From contig MU270105.1 of assembly GCA_021432635.1 (NCBI GenBank), forward strand, positions 160,593 through 224,592: a stretch of DNA of 64,000 nt. Reading direction: 5' to 3'. Made by a program: the position numbers and the translations under genes. This DNA is from Thozetella sp. PMI_491. Lineage: Eukaryota; Ascomycota; Sordariomycetes; Chaetosphaeriales; Chaetosphaeriaceae. Shown here one piece after another: positions 35,201-46,077 of this stretch. Numbering within the stretch: position 1 is the first letter of the stretch; each line of letters starts with the position of its first letter. A model generated the notes under the pieces. The model made no database searches, was not told the DNA's origin, and saw only the letters and a list, made by a program, of their open reading frames with translations.

Positions 35201-36152
35201 GCGCTGACTACAGGTCGCTCGGCTACGGGCCGGTACCTCCCGTTCATGCCCCTACGATATCCTTGGCGAATCGTATTCTTTTTCTTCCTTACCGGGTTGT
35301 TCGTCTTCATCATATACTATAACCTAAACAAGTTTAACGACGAGCGGGTGTGGAGGCTGATGAATGCGTATGCCTTTGGTACACGTTTCATATTCGCTGC
35401 CTTGGGCGTGCTGATTGCTTTCTCCTGGCAATCCTTCTTCCTCAGTAAGTGAGCATGCTAGCTTGGATGTTGGAGATTACTAAACAATTGCCATTTGATT
35501 TATAGGTGTCAGCATCATCGTACCCTACCAGCGTAAGTGTCCTCTTTGAAGGTCCTGACATAGGACTTTCCACATGCACTACATTGTTACAGGCGAGCTG
35601 ACAATGCAACCACCAGTCATGGCCCGTCGTTCGCGCGAGGCAGGAGAATCAATTCTCATGCCTAGGCCAACCAATCCCTTCTCCGGCATCTATGCGGCGG
35701 CGCAACATAAGCACCTATACTGGTTTGCGACGTCTCTGATGGCGATTCTCTCGGACTTTTTACCTATCCTATTGTCCAACGTGCCGTTTAGTCTCGGCTC
35801 TACGCAAACATCTGCGACCATCTGCGCTTTGATGAGCATCATCATTCTAGGATTGATGATGATAACCATGGCTGCCTCGACCTTCATCAAGTGGCCCGCG
35901 ATGCCCGTTTCCCCTCAGACAATAGCCGGGGCCATGTACTACGTCTCGCAGTCACGGATGCTGCACAATTTTGAAGGAATATCGATGATGAATAGCAAGG
36001 ATCGAGAAAAAGAGGTCAAGGCGCAAAGAAGGCGGTACTACTATGGGATGTTGGAAAGCAACTCGGCGTATAGACTGGGAGTCGACGAAGACCTGGGGCC
36101 TCGCGACACTGTTGTCACCGAGTATTTTGGACCAGGCGCGCATAGATATTAA
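32238..36152 (+). CDS. Large DUF3433 multispan membrane protein with Ser/Thr-rich ectodomain
   Basis: Exons 32238-33998, 34103-35444, 35506-35532 (27-nt micro-exon) and 35593-36152 give 1229 aa. A first membrane span (VPFIVCQIVVLCIAIGLVAY) at about 54-75 is followed by some 650 residues rich in Ser, Thr and Val. There, diverged units built around VGGT/IGGT recur (for example VVTSVGGTLVTSLLV, VVSTIGGTPVTMVV, VTSLIGGTETTLHV). The C-terminal half carries about seven more spans and the DUF3433 signatures LYQPFQALTAPGGA and RPTNPFSGIYAA. The micro-exon joins FFLS to VSIIVPYQ and keeps the frame. The organisation suggests a glycosylated cell-surface protein; its biochemical role is unknown. Products of this kind are often mis-named after unrelated enzymes in databases. 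The start chosen is the first in-frame ATG. Confidence 0.85.
32602..32655 (+). repeat. 27-bp direct repeat, two copies, in coding sequence
   Basis: GCTCGTCCCTAACAGAGACA starts both 32602-32628 and 32629-32655; the copies differ at one base. Together they encode the doubled peptide SSLTETKTG/SSLTETQTG in the ectodomain of the DUF3433 protein. Confidence 0.85.
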
Positions 36153-37435
36153 AGCTTCCTTATTCCCTGTTAAATGTATATTAACCCATTAGCTCATTTG
36201 CTAGTGGGAAACTGGAACCGAAATGCTGTTAGGTCTTATGCTTAACTGTCACCTCGAGGGACAGCAAGTCCACCTTCGTCATGCCCGCCCAACTGGCTAA
36301 ACACAGCTAGCTGACCGCCGAGATGAGGTTTGGAGTGAGGATGTAGCCATCTTTCCAAAGCAGTATCTAAGTCGATGTTTGATAGGCCAGGTATCGTGGA
36401 TCCATCTGGGCGGCTGTGTATTCCAGCCCGGTTTCGAAGAGTATCGTCAGAATACCTGACAGAAGCGATGGGATGTTGCAGGTTTGCAGCTGTCCTCAGC
36501 CGGTTCATGGAATAGAGAGACAGAGATTTGTTCACTTTTTTAAAGAGATCAACAAAGGCACGGGGCCAAGCTGAGAAACGGCGTTCTCGGGCTAGAATAT
36601 ACTATTCTCTACAACCCTGCCGACGAAGTCCGAGGCATGGCACTGCCGTCCCACCGCCATATGCAGGGAAAGCGCCGCTGCCCCTTGATATGCAAGGACC
36701 CTCGCAAGGAGGCGGGAGAGGTGGATGCTACGCAGGCGAGTACGCCGGCGCAAATGAAGAGATAGGCTGTGAAACGATGGAAGCAACCACCATGCAACCA
36801 CCATGCGGCCTAATTTGGGCACTTCGAGGAGGTGTCTTACGAGCCAGCGTCGCTACCTGAGCAATTTCGTGGCATCCCTCGGGGTTCATTATCTGCCCCA
36901 TCTCCCGCGTGGTAGGCTTCCCGGCGGGGCTGAGGCCCGACCGGGGGGGAGTATTTTGGCCCGTCTTATGTTCTGAGGTCGATCTCCTTAAGCCACCAGA
37001 CCCACCGGCCGGGGTGTCAGCCCGATCTGATTCGGCGGGCCGGGCATGGGCTGGGCACCGAACTTACACTCTGGCTCTTCTTGGCATCGACTCGTCCGGC
37101 AGCGGCGATGTAGACTAAATTGCGGACAGGGACTAGCTGACCAGCACACCATATTCTGAGTGGGCAACCCTTGGTGAGGCTGAAATATGGCGTTGCAATT
37201 CTCGTAGGCCTTCGGTCTTGGCACTCCTGCTGCCCTGACAGTCTCCAGGTCCTTCAATGCCTCGCCGACGCTAAAAGAAAAAAGAGGCGCCCCAAGGCGC
37301 GACCCGGTCGTCTGTCTGGTGGTCGCGTGGCGTCTGCATAAACGACCGTGGCCCACAAAGTTTTTCCTCTCCTCGTGGTCGCGTCCAGTTCTACCTTTCT
37401 AGCTCCCGCCCGACCGTTGTACAGCCGTTGGCACC
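36153..37435. other. 1.28-kb intergenic region
   Basis: This separates the DUF3433 gene from the GPI-type protein. Small open frames on both strands lack recognisable content, so none is called. Confidence 0.45.
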
Positions 37436-38271
37436 ATGAATCGCCTCTTCAAGACAGTTGCCCTCGTCGGGCTGCTCTCCGCGGCGCCGTTTGCCGTCGC
37501 CGAGCCAGAGCTCATCGCCCAACGGGACGATGTTTCCCCGCGGTACTACGAGCTCCTCAGGGCCAGGGCCGAAGATCTCTCTTTCTGCTTCGGCCAGAAT
37601 TCTATCTGCGCGACAAGTAACGACATGTGGGACAACTGCTACGACCAAACCGGTGGCCAGAGCAAAAACGCCACGGGGTGGTTCACGTGCATTTGCACAA
37701 GCGGTTACGTGTCCGTCGATCAGGCGTAAGTAGCTTGTTGCTTGTGCTCGGGCACTCGAGGCCCTCTAGTGTGTACTGACTCGTGAATAATAGCTGCGAT
37801 TTCTGCCAGGATGTGTACAGTATCGAGCATCTGGACGTGCGCAGCATCTACACCAGCGGTTGCAGCAGCGTCGGTGCCACTATCGCCCCTATTCCCTCCA
37901 GCGTGCTGAGCCTGGAGGCAAAGTACAACTCGACGTACACTGGCGTCATTCCCGGCGCTACCGGATCGCCAGGAGGCGGTGGTGGCGCGGACAGCGGTGT
38001 AACCACCCCGGCGACGGCGACAAAGACGACAACAACAAAGACGACCACGACCTCTGAGAATGGCGACGACTCGGTCACGTCAGCGCCTGGAGGAGGGGTC
38101 AATGGTGTCACCAACAACCCAAACCCCCAGTCGACCGTCTTCGTCACGCGGGGTCCGATGTCCGGCGGCGACCTTCCGATTCCCACTGGTGCTGCCGTCC
38201 CGAGAGCTGGCGCGGGGGTTTTCGCCAGTTCATTCTTGACGTTCGTGCTAGGTTTGGCTTTGATTCTGTAA
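37436..38271 (+). CDS. Secreted Cys-rich, probably GPI-anchored protein
   Basis: Exons 37436-37725 and 37794-38271 (68-nt GTAAGT intron) give 255 aa. A signal peptide (LFKTVALVGLLSAAPFAVAEP) starts the protein. The folded part (about 45-150) holds eight cysteines in CFGQNSICATSNDMWDNC, FTCICTSGY, CDFCQDVY and SGCSSV. A Gly/Thr-rich stretch (TTPATATKTTTTKTTTT) follows and is probably O-glycosylated. The extreme C-terminus is hydrophobic (FASSFLTFVLGLALIL) after a small-residue region, as expected for a GPI-attachment signal. This design recurs in ascomycete wall proteins of unknown function; the exact family is not recognised. Confidence 0.83.
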
Positions 38272-38523
38272 GGAAGTACGCCCTTCCGAGGAGCGTGCTA
38301 TGACCGAAAATCGAACGGCATGGCTCGATTGTGGGTGATCCACGGCCATAACAGATAAAAACGTCTCATGTATAATGGATTCATTGCTGGGGGTGCCTAA
38401 TACCATATTGATTGCATTGGAGGGTCCGGTTCAATTACCGAAAGCCTAGCAGCCTAGAATAAACTCGACGACACTATACCTATTTATTATATCCATTTCT
38501 GCGACCACCTTCACATCGGCGTG

Positions 38524-41004
38524 CTAGATACCCTTGAGCAGTTCCAATAGCACAGGATAATTGGGAGATCTATGTTCCTGTCAGCAGAGGAAGATTCGAA
38601 ATCGAAATGAGATTGCAAACTGACCCTAATCCGGTGACAGGGTCCCACCCTGGCGCCGCCGGGAAGCCAGTCGTGCCACATCCAGGGTTACTACCATTCG
38701 TTATGTCGTTGAAAGCCTCTGGGTGGGCATACTAGATCGTGCTGTGTCAGCAATATCCGTGTCTAGGTTTGGAGAACCGATAGACTTACCAAGGTCGGAT
38801 GGATGAAACCAAGTGTGCTCTTCCCAGCTGCCAGGCGCTCTTCGTTCACCAAGGTCAGAATTGCGCCCCAAACAGGAGAAGAGAGCGATGTGCCGCCCAC
38901 TAGCCACCATGATCCGCCCGCATACACCACTTGACGATCGCCGACCGCTGCAACGTCCGGGTATGCACGACCACCATGGTGATAGACGCCCCCGGTGACG
39001 CTGGAGAAGTTCCCGTCGACCACGAAGTGGTGGTAGCCCGAGAAAGGGAGGCTGGACTCGACTTGATCGAAATACGCAGACACGGCGTCGCGCTGGTAAT
39101 CGGGTATGCCGAATACGTTGCTGAAACCGCCACCGCTGGGGAACCGGTAGGTGGCAACTTCATTCAGCTTTTCAAAGGGGGCTTCCGGCCCAGTCGCATT
39201 TGGGAATCGATCCCACTGCGTTGAACCGACTGAGAGTACATACGGGCAGGTGGACCCCACGGCCGCAACAAATATATCTGCGTCATCGCCCCAGCAATCC
39301 CCGGTATCGCCGATGCCATCGTCGCCCGAAGACTCAACAACTGTCACACCTTGCAGGCCCAGCTTCATCCATTCGGCGCACTGGCGCTTGAAGTAGAAGT
39401 CCGGCAGGCCGCTCTCTGTGCCCAAGTACGAGATGGAGATGACATTGGTGGGCTTATACACGCCACACTGAAGCTGTCCTGTGTAGCCACCAAAATGAGG
39501 GTCGGGATATGAGGGATCTCGGCATGCCTCCTCCGTGCAGTCGCCAGTCTCGCCAAAAGCACTGAAAGTGCAGTAGCTGCCATCGATGGCGTCAAGAAAT
39601 GCTTGGAATGGTTAGCTGGCGTCCCGTGGCATTAGGAAAAAAAGGTAGCACGGTTTAGTCGTACTGTTCCAAAAGCCGGTGAAGTCCCCAGAAGACTCGT
39701 AGTACTCATCATCTTCCTGGAACAGCACGGTACCCTGAGGGTATATCAAAGGCCACGCGGAATCGAAGTCCAATGAGGACTCTAGGCCAACCCCAACTGG
39801 GATGACGCTGGGATCTTCGACAGCGCCGACAGCGCCGTCCACCAGACGCTCCTCAGGATATGTGCCATTGGGAATGTGACTGAGACAGAATCAGCGCCCA
39901 TAGTCTCGAAAACTTTCACTGGGCATTTACTCACGGGTAGAGTGTGCTGAAGTATACATCCAGGTCATCTCGGCTATAGTGGTCATCCAGGCTTTCGAAT
40001 ATTCCAAGCTCGTTCCCAGGAAAAGCTGTTGTCGCGTTCGGCAACCCGTACTGTGCTATTGAGGCGCCCACGTATAAATTAGCTCTCCGGGTAACCCTCA
40101 AGAATTGTAAAAGTAGAAGATTGGCTAGGGACTAACCTCTAGTGCATTCAGCTGTAACGTATATAGAGCACGTGCTCGAGTTGGGGTTAGGGAACCCAGG
40201 CAGCTTCGTTATCGCTGGGATCGGGCGGCCAGAAACAACATTCGAGAACTTGGGCTTCGCCATCATCTTGGCCTTCCTTGTGCGAAGTCTGGAACCTGGA
40301 GTCAAATAGTCGACGTGCTCCTGAACCTGTTCTGGGATGTGGTACTCTTGGCAGGAAACGTCATGGGCTCCTGAGGAGTGCTTCCAGAGATAGAACTCGG
40401 TATAAAGAAGACCCTCAACTTCTTCAACAGTCGCGTCAAATTGTATCCACTACCAAGAAAAGTTAGAAACAGGACGTAACAAGGACGGCCGAAAGGGCTG
40501 CGGGCCGGATGGATGCAGGAGCTACGTGCTTGTTTGTTGGTCGAATGACCGATTCGGCTTTTCTCAATACCAGATGTGACCAACCAGTCGAGAACGACAT
40601 CTACGCTGGATTGATGAGGAGCGAAGAAATCGATCACTTCTTCGGCAGTCATGTGTTTTCCATAATGGACCGATCCTGGGGTAGATCTGCAATCAACTTT
40701 TAGCCTTCGCCTTCCTTACGTCGTCTTCCAAACGCGGGAGCAAAGCTCACATTTCCATTAGTCTGTCATGGCCCCTATCTAGGTTGGACTGCTTCAGGCC
40801 AATTCGCATCGGCAAGAGGGTACCAGCAGGTACCTTGTCTCTCTTGGTCCAATGCCTGGACGTATGGGGTAGATGGCGCTCATGGAGGACATGGGATGCA
40901 GGGACGCGTTTGTTTTTCGGAGTTTCGTTGTGAGAGATAGGGCTAGCGACTGCCTGCAAGCTTAAGAAACTAGCGAGAGCAGCTGTCAATTGGCGAAGCA
41001 ACAT
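38524..41004 (-). CDS. Sedolisin-family (S53) tripeptidyl-peptidase
   Basis: Eight minus-strand exons give 674 aa: 41004-40751, 40686-40530, 40449-40137, 40055-39935, 39879-39665, 39601-38790, 38731-38625 and 38569-38524. A signal peptide (LLRQLTAALASFLSLQAVAS) and a pro-kumamolisin-type propeptide (HYGKHMTAEEVIDFF, WIQFDATVEEVEGLLYTEF) come first. The catalytic set is intact: Glu315 and Asp319 in ESSLD, the oxyanion Asp447 in SSGDDG and Ser592 in GGTSLSSP. The C-terminal calcium site is present (NDITNGSNPGC, GWDPVTGLG). It is a secreted acid peptidase that likely removes tripeptides. Intron 2 (40529-40450) has a GC donor, CAA/GCACGT, with a CTAAC branch and TAG acceptor. The only nearby GT donor (one codon later, phase 1) gives a frame clash with the conserved WIQFDATVEE. 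If the GC-AG reading is wrong, the gene would carry a frameshift. Confidence 0.87.
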
Positions 41005-41085
41005 GATGTAACACGGTTATAAAATCGGTTATGCTAGTCACAGAAGCTACTCGGTCTACTGCAAGCGGGGATGGCTTGGCAATGG

Positions 41086-41092
41086 ATATATA
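41086..41092 (-). promoter_or_regulatory. Probable TATA box of the sedolisin gene
   Basis: On the minus strand TATATAT lies 82 bp upstream of the sedolisin ATG, a typical TATA-to-start distance for a fungal gene with a short 5' UTR. Confidence 0.4.
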
Positions 41093-41745
41093 CAACGACA
41101 AGGAACCCTATCTCTCTAAAGCAAGTCCTCTCGCAGCTTTGACCCCAAGTTGAGCTCTCTCGATGCGGAAGGTAACATGATTAAAGCCCGTGCTTCCCGT
41201 CAGGTCTGGACGATGTGCCAGCGGCTATCGGAAGACACGGCGTAGGGTAGCAGCGCTACCCGGTATTCGCGGAAAGGAACCTGGATCCCGCATTTACTTG
41301 CTCAATTTGGTGTGGAATTTTGCGGTGCTACAATAGTTCCGCGTGTCCTAACCAAGAAACATCGCCCCGTTCGTCCACAGCCCCTGTCGCTTCGTTGGTC
41401 GTATCACAACCCCGCACAATTGCGAGTTGTGGCTGCTTACTGCGCCGCATTATTGTAGATAGAACACCTAGCATATACACGATAAGGCACACCAGATATT
41501 GATAATGCAAAGATGCAACTCCAGGACGCTAAAACGGTATGCTGCCTGCCCTAGGTCCATCCTTCGTACGTATATCCGGTTAAAGCAACTTATGTCATGC
41601 TTTAGCTACTCCTAACGAATAGAATATGTTACTTTGATTACAAGGACCACAGTACTGTATGCCCTTCTTACCTTACACTTCAATAGAGGGCAAGCGGTCA
41701 ATATATCCCACTACGTCCCTCTAAGGTCCCAAGACTCGAAACACT

Positions 41746-41767
41746 GACACACCGACACACCGACACA
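41746..41767. repeat. 8-bp tandem repeat GACACACC
   Basis: Two full copies and one partial copy of GACACACC run head to tail in intergenic DNA. Confidence 0.7.
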
Positions 41768-42365
41768 TGCTTACCAATATGCTCTACGCATAGACAGCGG
41801 CGAACTTTTCGCTTATTTTGATATATCTTGGCAGTGGTTCCAGCTTTAGGATACTATCCGGCTCTTCAGTGATGTTCAATAATGAGTCTCCAAAAAGACG
41901 TGCCAATAACCTCAAGTCTCTTAACGGTGTTCAGGGCCCGGCTACTTAAGGACAGATGACTTAAGCTAGTAACACATTTATATAATTTTCTAAATATCAA
42001 ATAATAAACACCCGGGAACTGCCAGAATGCATCTCGTAGATACGTCACGCGTTTTGAAGGTGTAGTTGTGAATTGAAATAGAACTATGCCAGAACCTGAG
42101 CATCTGTTGAGCCTTTCCTTGTTTTCACAACTCGAGTGGCACATACGGCTGGGCGAACCCCTTAGTTAAACCAATAATATGGGTCGCAAAACCCCGAGGA
42201 GCAATATTTAGTCTTGGAACAAAAGCGGATGGTTTATATCACTTAGACGTCTGCCAGAAATGCGACCGATGTCGTTCAGGCTTGGCATTTATAGTAGAAA
42301 CTTACTTCATACCCACATTGCCGAAATAGGCATGTGGTGTTCGACTACTTGCAGCTAGCTGCTGG

Positions 42366-42371
42366 TATAAA
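42366..42371 (+). promoter_or_regulatory. Probable TATA box of the HET gene
   Basis: GGTATAAAGATATATAG contains a consensus TATAAA 138 bp before the ATG of the HET-domain gene. Confidence 0.4.
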
Positions 42372-42503
42372 GATATATAGTGTCGCCCACACCACGAAAT
42401 TACGAGGTAAAAAGAAGACAGCGCCCCCGGATTCCACCTCCTGCGGCCCCTTGACCGATTGACGCAACATCAAGCTCCAGAACTGATTGGCATCAACAAC
42501 AGG

Positions 42504-44486
42504 ATGAACTCTGACTGTCCCTCTGCCGTAACAAAACAGTATCGGTACTTTCCTCTGCCGTCGTTTCCCTCTCAAGAAGAGGGACATGCTTTCCGGCTTC
42601 TTACACTCCGCCCTGGAGTATCTGGTAGCCCAATTTGCCTAGATCTAGAGGAATCATGCATCGGAAGGTCAGAGGCGCTGCAGTATGAGGCGCTGTCATA
42701 TGTTTGGGGCCCAAATGACAACCCCGTCACGATTCAAGTCGGCAGCGATGACCGCCATTTGAGGATTACTCGTAATCTTTTCGTTTGTCTGGAGCACTTG
42801 CGATTTTGCGATCGACCGAGGGTACTATGGATAGATGCACTTTGTATCAACCAGGAAGATATCGCCGAGCGAAGTCATCAGGTTGCGATCATGGGCAAGA
42901 TCTACCGTTGCGCGGCACAGGTGCTAGTCTGGCTGGGTCGCGAAGAAAACAACAGCCGCCGCGCTCTTGAGATTATCAAGAATATATCTTCCCATGTCAC
43001 GGTTGACTGGTCGACATACGCCGTCAACCCATCAGTCGCCGATTCTGAGGAACAGCACTGGTCTGATAAGACAGAACCATTACCATTTGACGGGCCAGAT
43101 CGTGATGCGGTTGGCGCCCTCTTCCATCGGGAATGGTTTGAGAGACTGTGGATTCGCCAGGAGATTATCCTCGCTCGCGATGCCATCATGCAGTGCGGTC
43201 TACAGACAATTTCATGGGGGGCATTTCGATCCGCAGTTTGGGTAATCTCAAGAAAGGATGGGACAGTCAAGATGAGCAAGGAGCTACAAAGCTGGATTTC
43301 TAGTATCAAAAGCCGCATACGTCTTCTGTATCACGTCTGCACGACACGCTCGAGTCGATTGGTCGACTTGCGATACAACTTTGGTGCTTCACTATGCCAA
43401 GACCCCAGGGATAGGATATACGCCATTCTCAGTATGTTGGAAGGCACTGAAGCGTCGCTCGGAATTATCCCAGACTACTCTCGCAATACGGCCGCCGTTT
43501 ACCAAGATGCCGTGGTGCGCCATATCAACTTGACTAGACTCTTGAACATTTTGCTTGAATGCGAGTCGACGCAATCACCTGCTATGCCTACGTGGGTGCC
43601 GGACTGGTCTGTTAACGTTGAAAGCCGCGTGCCCATGGCGTGGCTGAACGCAGCAAGCGGGCCCCTGATGGCCCAGGCGAAGGAAGAGGGAAAGGCGTTA
43701 TGGGTGGTGGGACGACGTATTGACAAGGTGCAGAGCATCACGGCTGTGGAAGATCAGAATCTAACAGACCTGCCAACGATCTTGAGAACTCTCCAACATA
43801 TTATCCCGGATGACGCACCTGAAAAGCCGTATCCGGCATCTGGGACTCTCCTCGAAGCATTTGTCCGCACTCTTCTACGAGACTACGTCAAGGAGTTCCT
43901 ACAAGGCCTCGTTCATCAGGAGCCGAGTCTCAGCGAGGTGACGGAATGCCTGAGGGTCATCGTGAGATCACAGCGCTTGGAGGACGTAGCCCAGAACCCG
44001 CTGGCAGCCTTTTTGGCTGGGTTTGCCCGCGATTCTCTTATCAACTACGACCTGTTCACCACGTGCGACGGTTACCTAGGGCTGGGGCCTAAAGGTAGAG
44101 TCAAGCCCGGAGATTCGATTTGCGCTCTGCTAGGCTGTGATTTTCCAATGGTCCTTAGACCCTCTGACCAAAAAGGCCATCTTGTCATAGGAAAGTCCTA
44201 CCTGTGCGGCTGGATGTATGGCGAGGCATTCCTGGGGCCGTTACCACCGAATATTCGTCTCTGCTTCATTCGCCACGAGTCATCTACTGGTACAAAATTT
44301 GTCAAGGGGTATCGTAATTGGGAAACCGGGTCAGAGCAATACGAAGACCCTAGACTGGATCGGTTTGGACTAGATTTGACGTCCTCACGTATGGCCTGGG
44401 AGAAAGGAGAAGAAAAGCTGGTGGATCTCTCTCCAGATGCACTCCGTAGTAACGGGATTGAATGTGGTTGGTTCCAGCTTGTCTAA
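42504..44486 (+). CDS. HET-domain (heterokaryon incompatibility) protein
   Basis: A single exon encodes 660 aa. The HET domain occupies about 60-210. Its three blocks are visible: YEALSYVWGPNDNP, LWIDALCINQEDIAERSHQVAIMGKIY with VLVWLG, and WFERLWIRQEIILARD. The C-terminal part includes DPRDRIYAILSM, a stretch around YGLGPKG-like GLGPKGRVKPGDSICALLGC, and a late GEAF motif; all are typical of HET-6-type proteins without repeats. HET proteins trigger cell death when incompatible hyphae fuse, though most family members in a genome are untested. The first in-frame ATG is used; the frame is open 15 codons further upstream without one. No STAND/NLR or WD-repeat partner lies adjacent. The gene is intron-free and stands in AT-rich flanks, unlike the housekeeping genes here. 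Confidence 0.92.
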   Translation: MNSDCPSAVTKQYRYFPLPSFPSQEEGHAFRLLTLRPGVSGSPICLDLEESCIGRSEALQYEALSYVWGPNDNPVTIQVGSDDRHLRITRNLFVCLEHLRFCDRPRVLWIDALCINQEDIAERSHQVAIMGKIYRCAAQVLVWLGREENNSRRALEIIKNISSHVTVDWSTYAVNPSVADSEEQHWSDKTEPLPFDGPDRDAVGALFHREWFERLWIRQEIILARDAIMQCGLQTISWGAFRSAVWVISRKDGTVKMSKELQSWISSIKSRIRLLYHVCTTRSSRLVDLRYNFGASLCQDPRDRIYAILSMLEGTEASLGIIPDYSRNTAAVYQDAVVRHINLTRLLNILLECESTQSPAMPTWVPDWSVNVESRVPMAWLNAASGPLMAQAKEEGKALWVVGRRIDKVQSITAVEDQNLTDLPTILRTLQHIIPDDAPEKPYPASGTLLEAFVRTLLRDYVKEFLQGLVHQEPSLSEVTECLRVIVRSQRLEDVAQNPLAAFLAGFARDSLINYDLFTTCDGYLGLGPKGRVKPGDSICALLGCDFPMVLRPSDQKGHLVIGKSYLCGWMYGEAFLGPLPPNIRLCFIRHESSTGTKFVKGYRNWETGSEQYEDPRLDRFGLDLTSSRMAWEKGEEKLVDLSPDALRSNGIECGWFQLV

Positions 44487-46077
44487 AAGAAGATGCCAGT
44501 ATTACTTGAAGTAACATGCATGCTATTGTGGTTCCCCGGCTACTTGGCACCGTTGAAATAAACACTAGTTTTTAAACGCTCACCAATGGGAAAACATCAT
44601 ATCAATCGCTTGACACCCAGGGACAACCCTGGAGCAAAACGGCAAAGGAGACTAGCCAACTTACGCCGCATTGCGAATTGCCGGGTTAGGTAAGTTTCTG
44701 GGATGCGATCCTGCAGCCATGACGGCATTCATTCTCTCAATTGGGATGGAAGCATGGCACTCTGTTCGATAGGCAGGATATGTTGCCTTACCTACAAAGG
44801 CAAGTGCCTATCCATGACTTGTTCCCGACGACAAAATAGCCCTGGAGGATGGAAACGGGGGCTAGCCAGCCTAGCTAACCTTGGGTAACGGTCTGGTCAT
44901 TGTGTAGCATACCTATGTATATCTACTAAGCAGGGACTGCAATGACGAATGCCGACCGTTATTATTAGTATACTTGGTCTGGCCAGGATTTCCATGGCTG
45001 TTTTGGCCACTCGGGGGCCAAGTTGGAAAGTCGCTTAATCTTCCATTGGGATAGGTAGAGATATGTTTACCATTTGTGTCCGACTCCTAGCTTTACGCGC
45101 CAACATGGGTAGGCAAGCTGGCAAGAGAGGGAGGGTACAGTACCCTGCTTTCTACTTCCCCACCCGCCTGAGCCGCCACCAACTCCTCCTCTTCGATTTG
45201 GCGAGGTCGTTGACGGTTACACCAGCCAACAAGTACAAGCGATCGGCATCGGCGCGCTCCGGCCACTTTCCGACCCACCGGCGTGGATTCAGCCCTCGCG
45301 GCACGTCAGCCCCCTGCTTCAGCGCACTTTGCGCGTCTACTGTACTGTACCGGTACTCATTTTAGATCCGTGGGGCGCGGGCGCGGCAAAAGAGATTGTC
45401 GGGATTAACCTGGATCCATCGCTGAGAGCAGGGGGATCTCGGACGGCTTGGCGCGGCGTGTACTGCTAGCTCGTCCGTTGCTGTCGAGACGAGACCGCAG
45501 AGCAAAACATTGTTGTATTCCTTGCTGGTGCGGGAAACCGGGTGGGTCAGGATGCGAGCGGCTGGTTTATCTGGATATGGTATCGTCTGGATCTGGTCGA
45601 AGAAAGTATGTACTGTATGTTGTCCGAGAGCGAGACGGTTACATTCTCAGCGGGCGGGCGGCGCAGCGGCTCCTCGGCCTAGCAGGCGGCCAATGACACG
45701 ACGAACCCGATCGGGGCCAAGGGGTATCCAAAGATTGCGAGGCGCTCCCCGCATCGTGGATTGGCTGGCTGCGCATTCTCCCGGTCGCGTATATGTCCAC
45801 TCTGGTTACCTCGCACAAGTCGACCGGGATGCCGTGACATCACCCCACAGACGCTTTCACCCCCTTTCACCCCATCTACCTTGCTCAGGCGCCCTAAAGC
45901 GATCGATATGGATGGGGCCATGGAGCGACTGCAGCGCTTGGCATAGTGACACGAGCTCCTGCGCCTGAAACTTAGGGGAATGATCTTCCTAGGTGCGCTG
46001 GCAATGGATCTTTTCCCTCCTCCACCACCTCCCCTCTCCCCTTCGCCGGTGGTGCCTCGCGATAGAGGACGAAAGCG
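44487..46077. other. 1.6-kb intergenic region
   Basis: An AT-rich first part turns GC-rich towards the kelch gene. Open frames (for example 45063-45365) lack recognisable domains. Nothing is called. Confidence 0.45.

Larger units (their letters stand above)
41005..42503. other. 1.5-kb AT-rich divergent intergenic region
   Basis: This lies between the sedolisin (-) and the HET gene (+) and is clearly more AT-rich than the left part of the window. It contains probable TATA elements for both genes and a short 8-bp tandem repeat. No gene is supported. Confidence 0.5.

Noticed and set aside
41746-41767. CRISPR-like short repeats
   Set aside because: Units are 8 bp, directly adjacent and without spacers, in a eukaryotic context.
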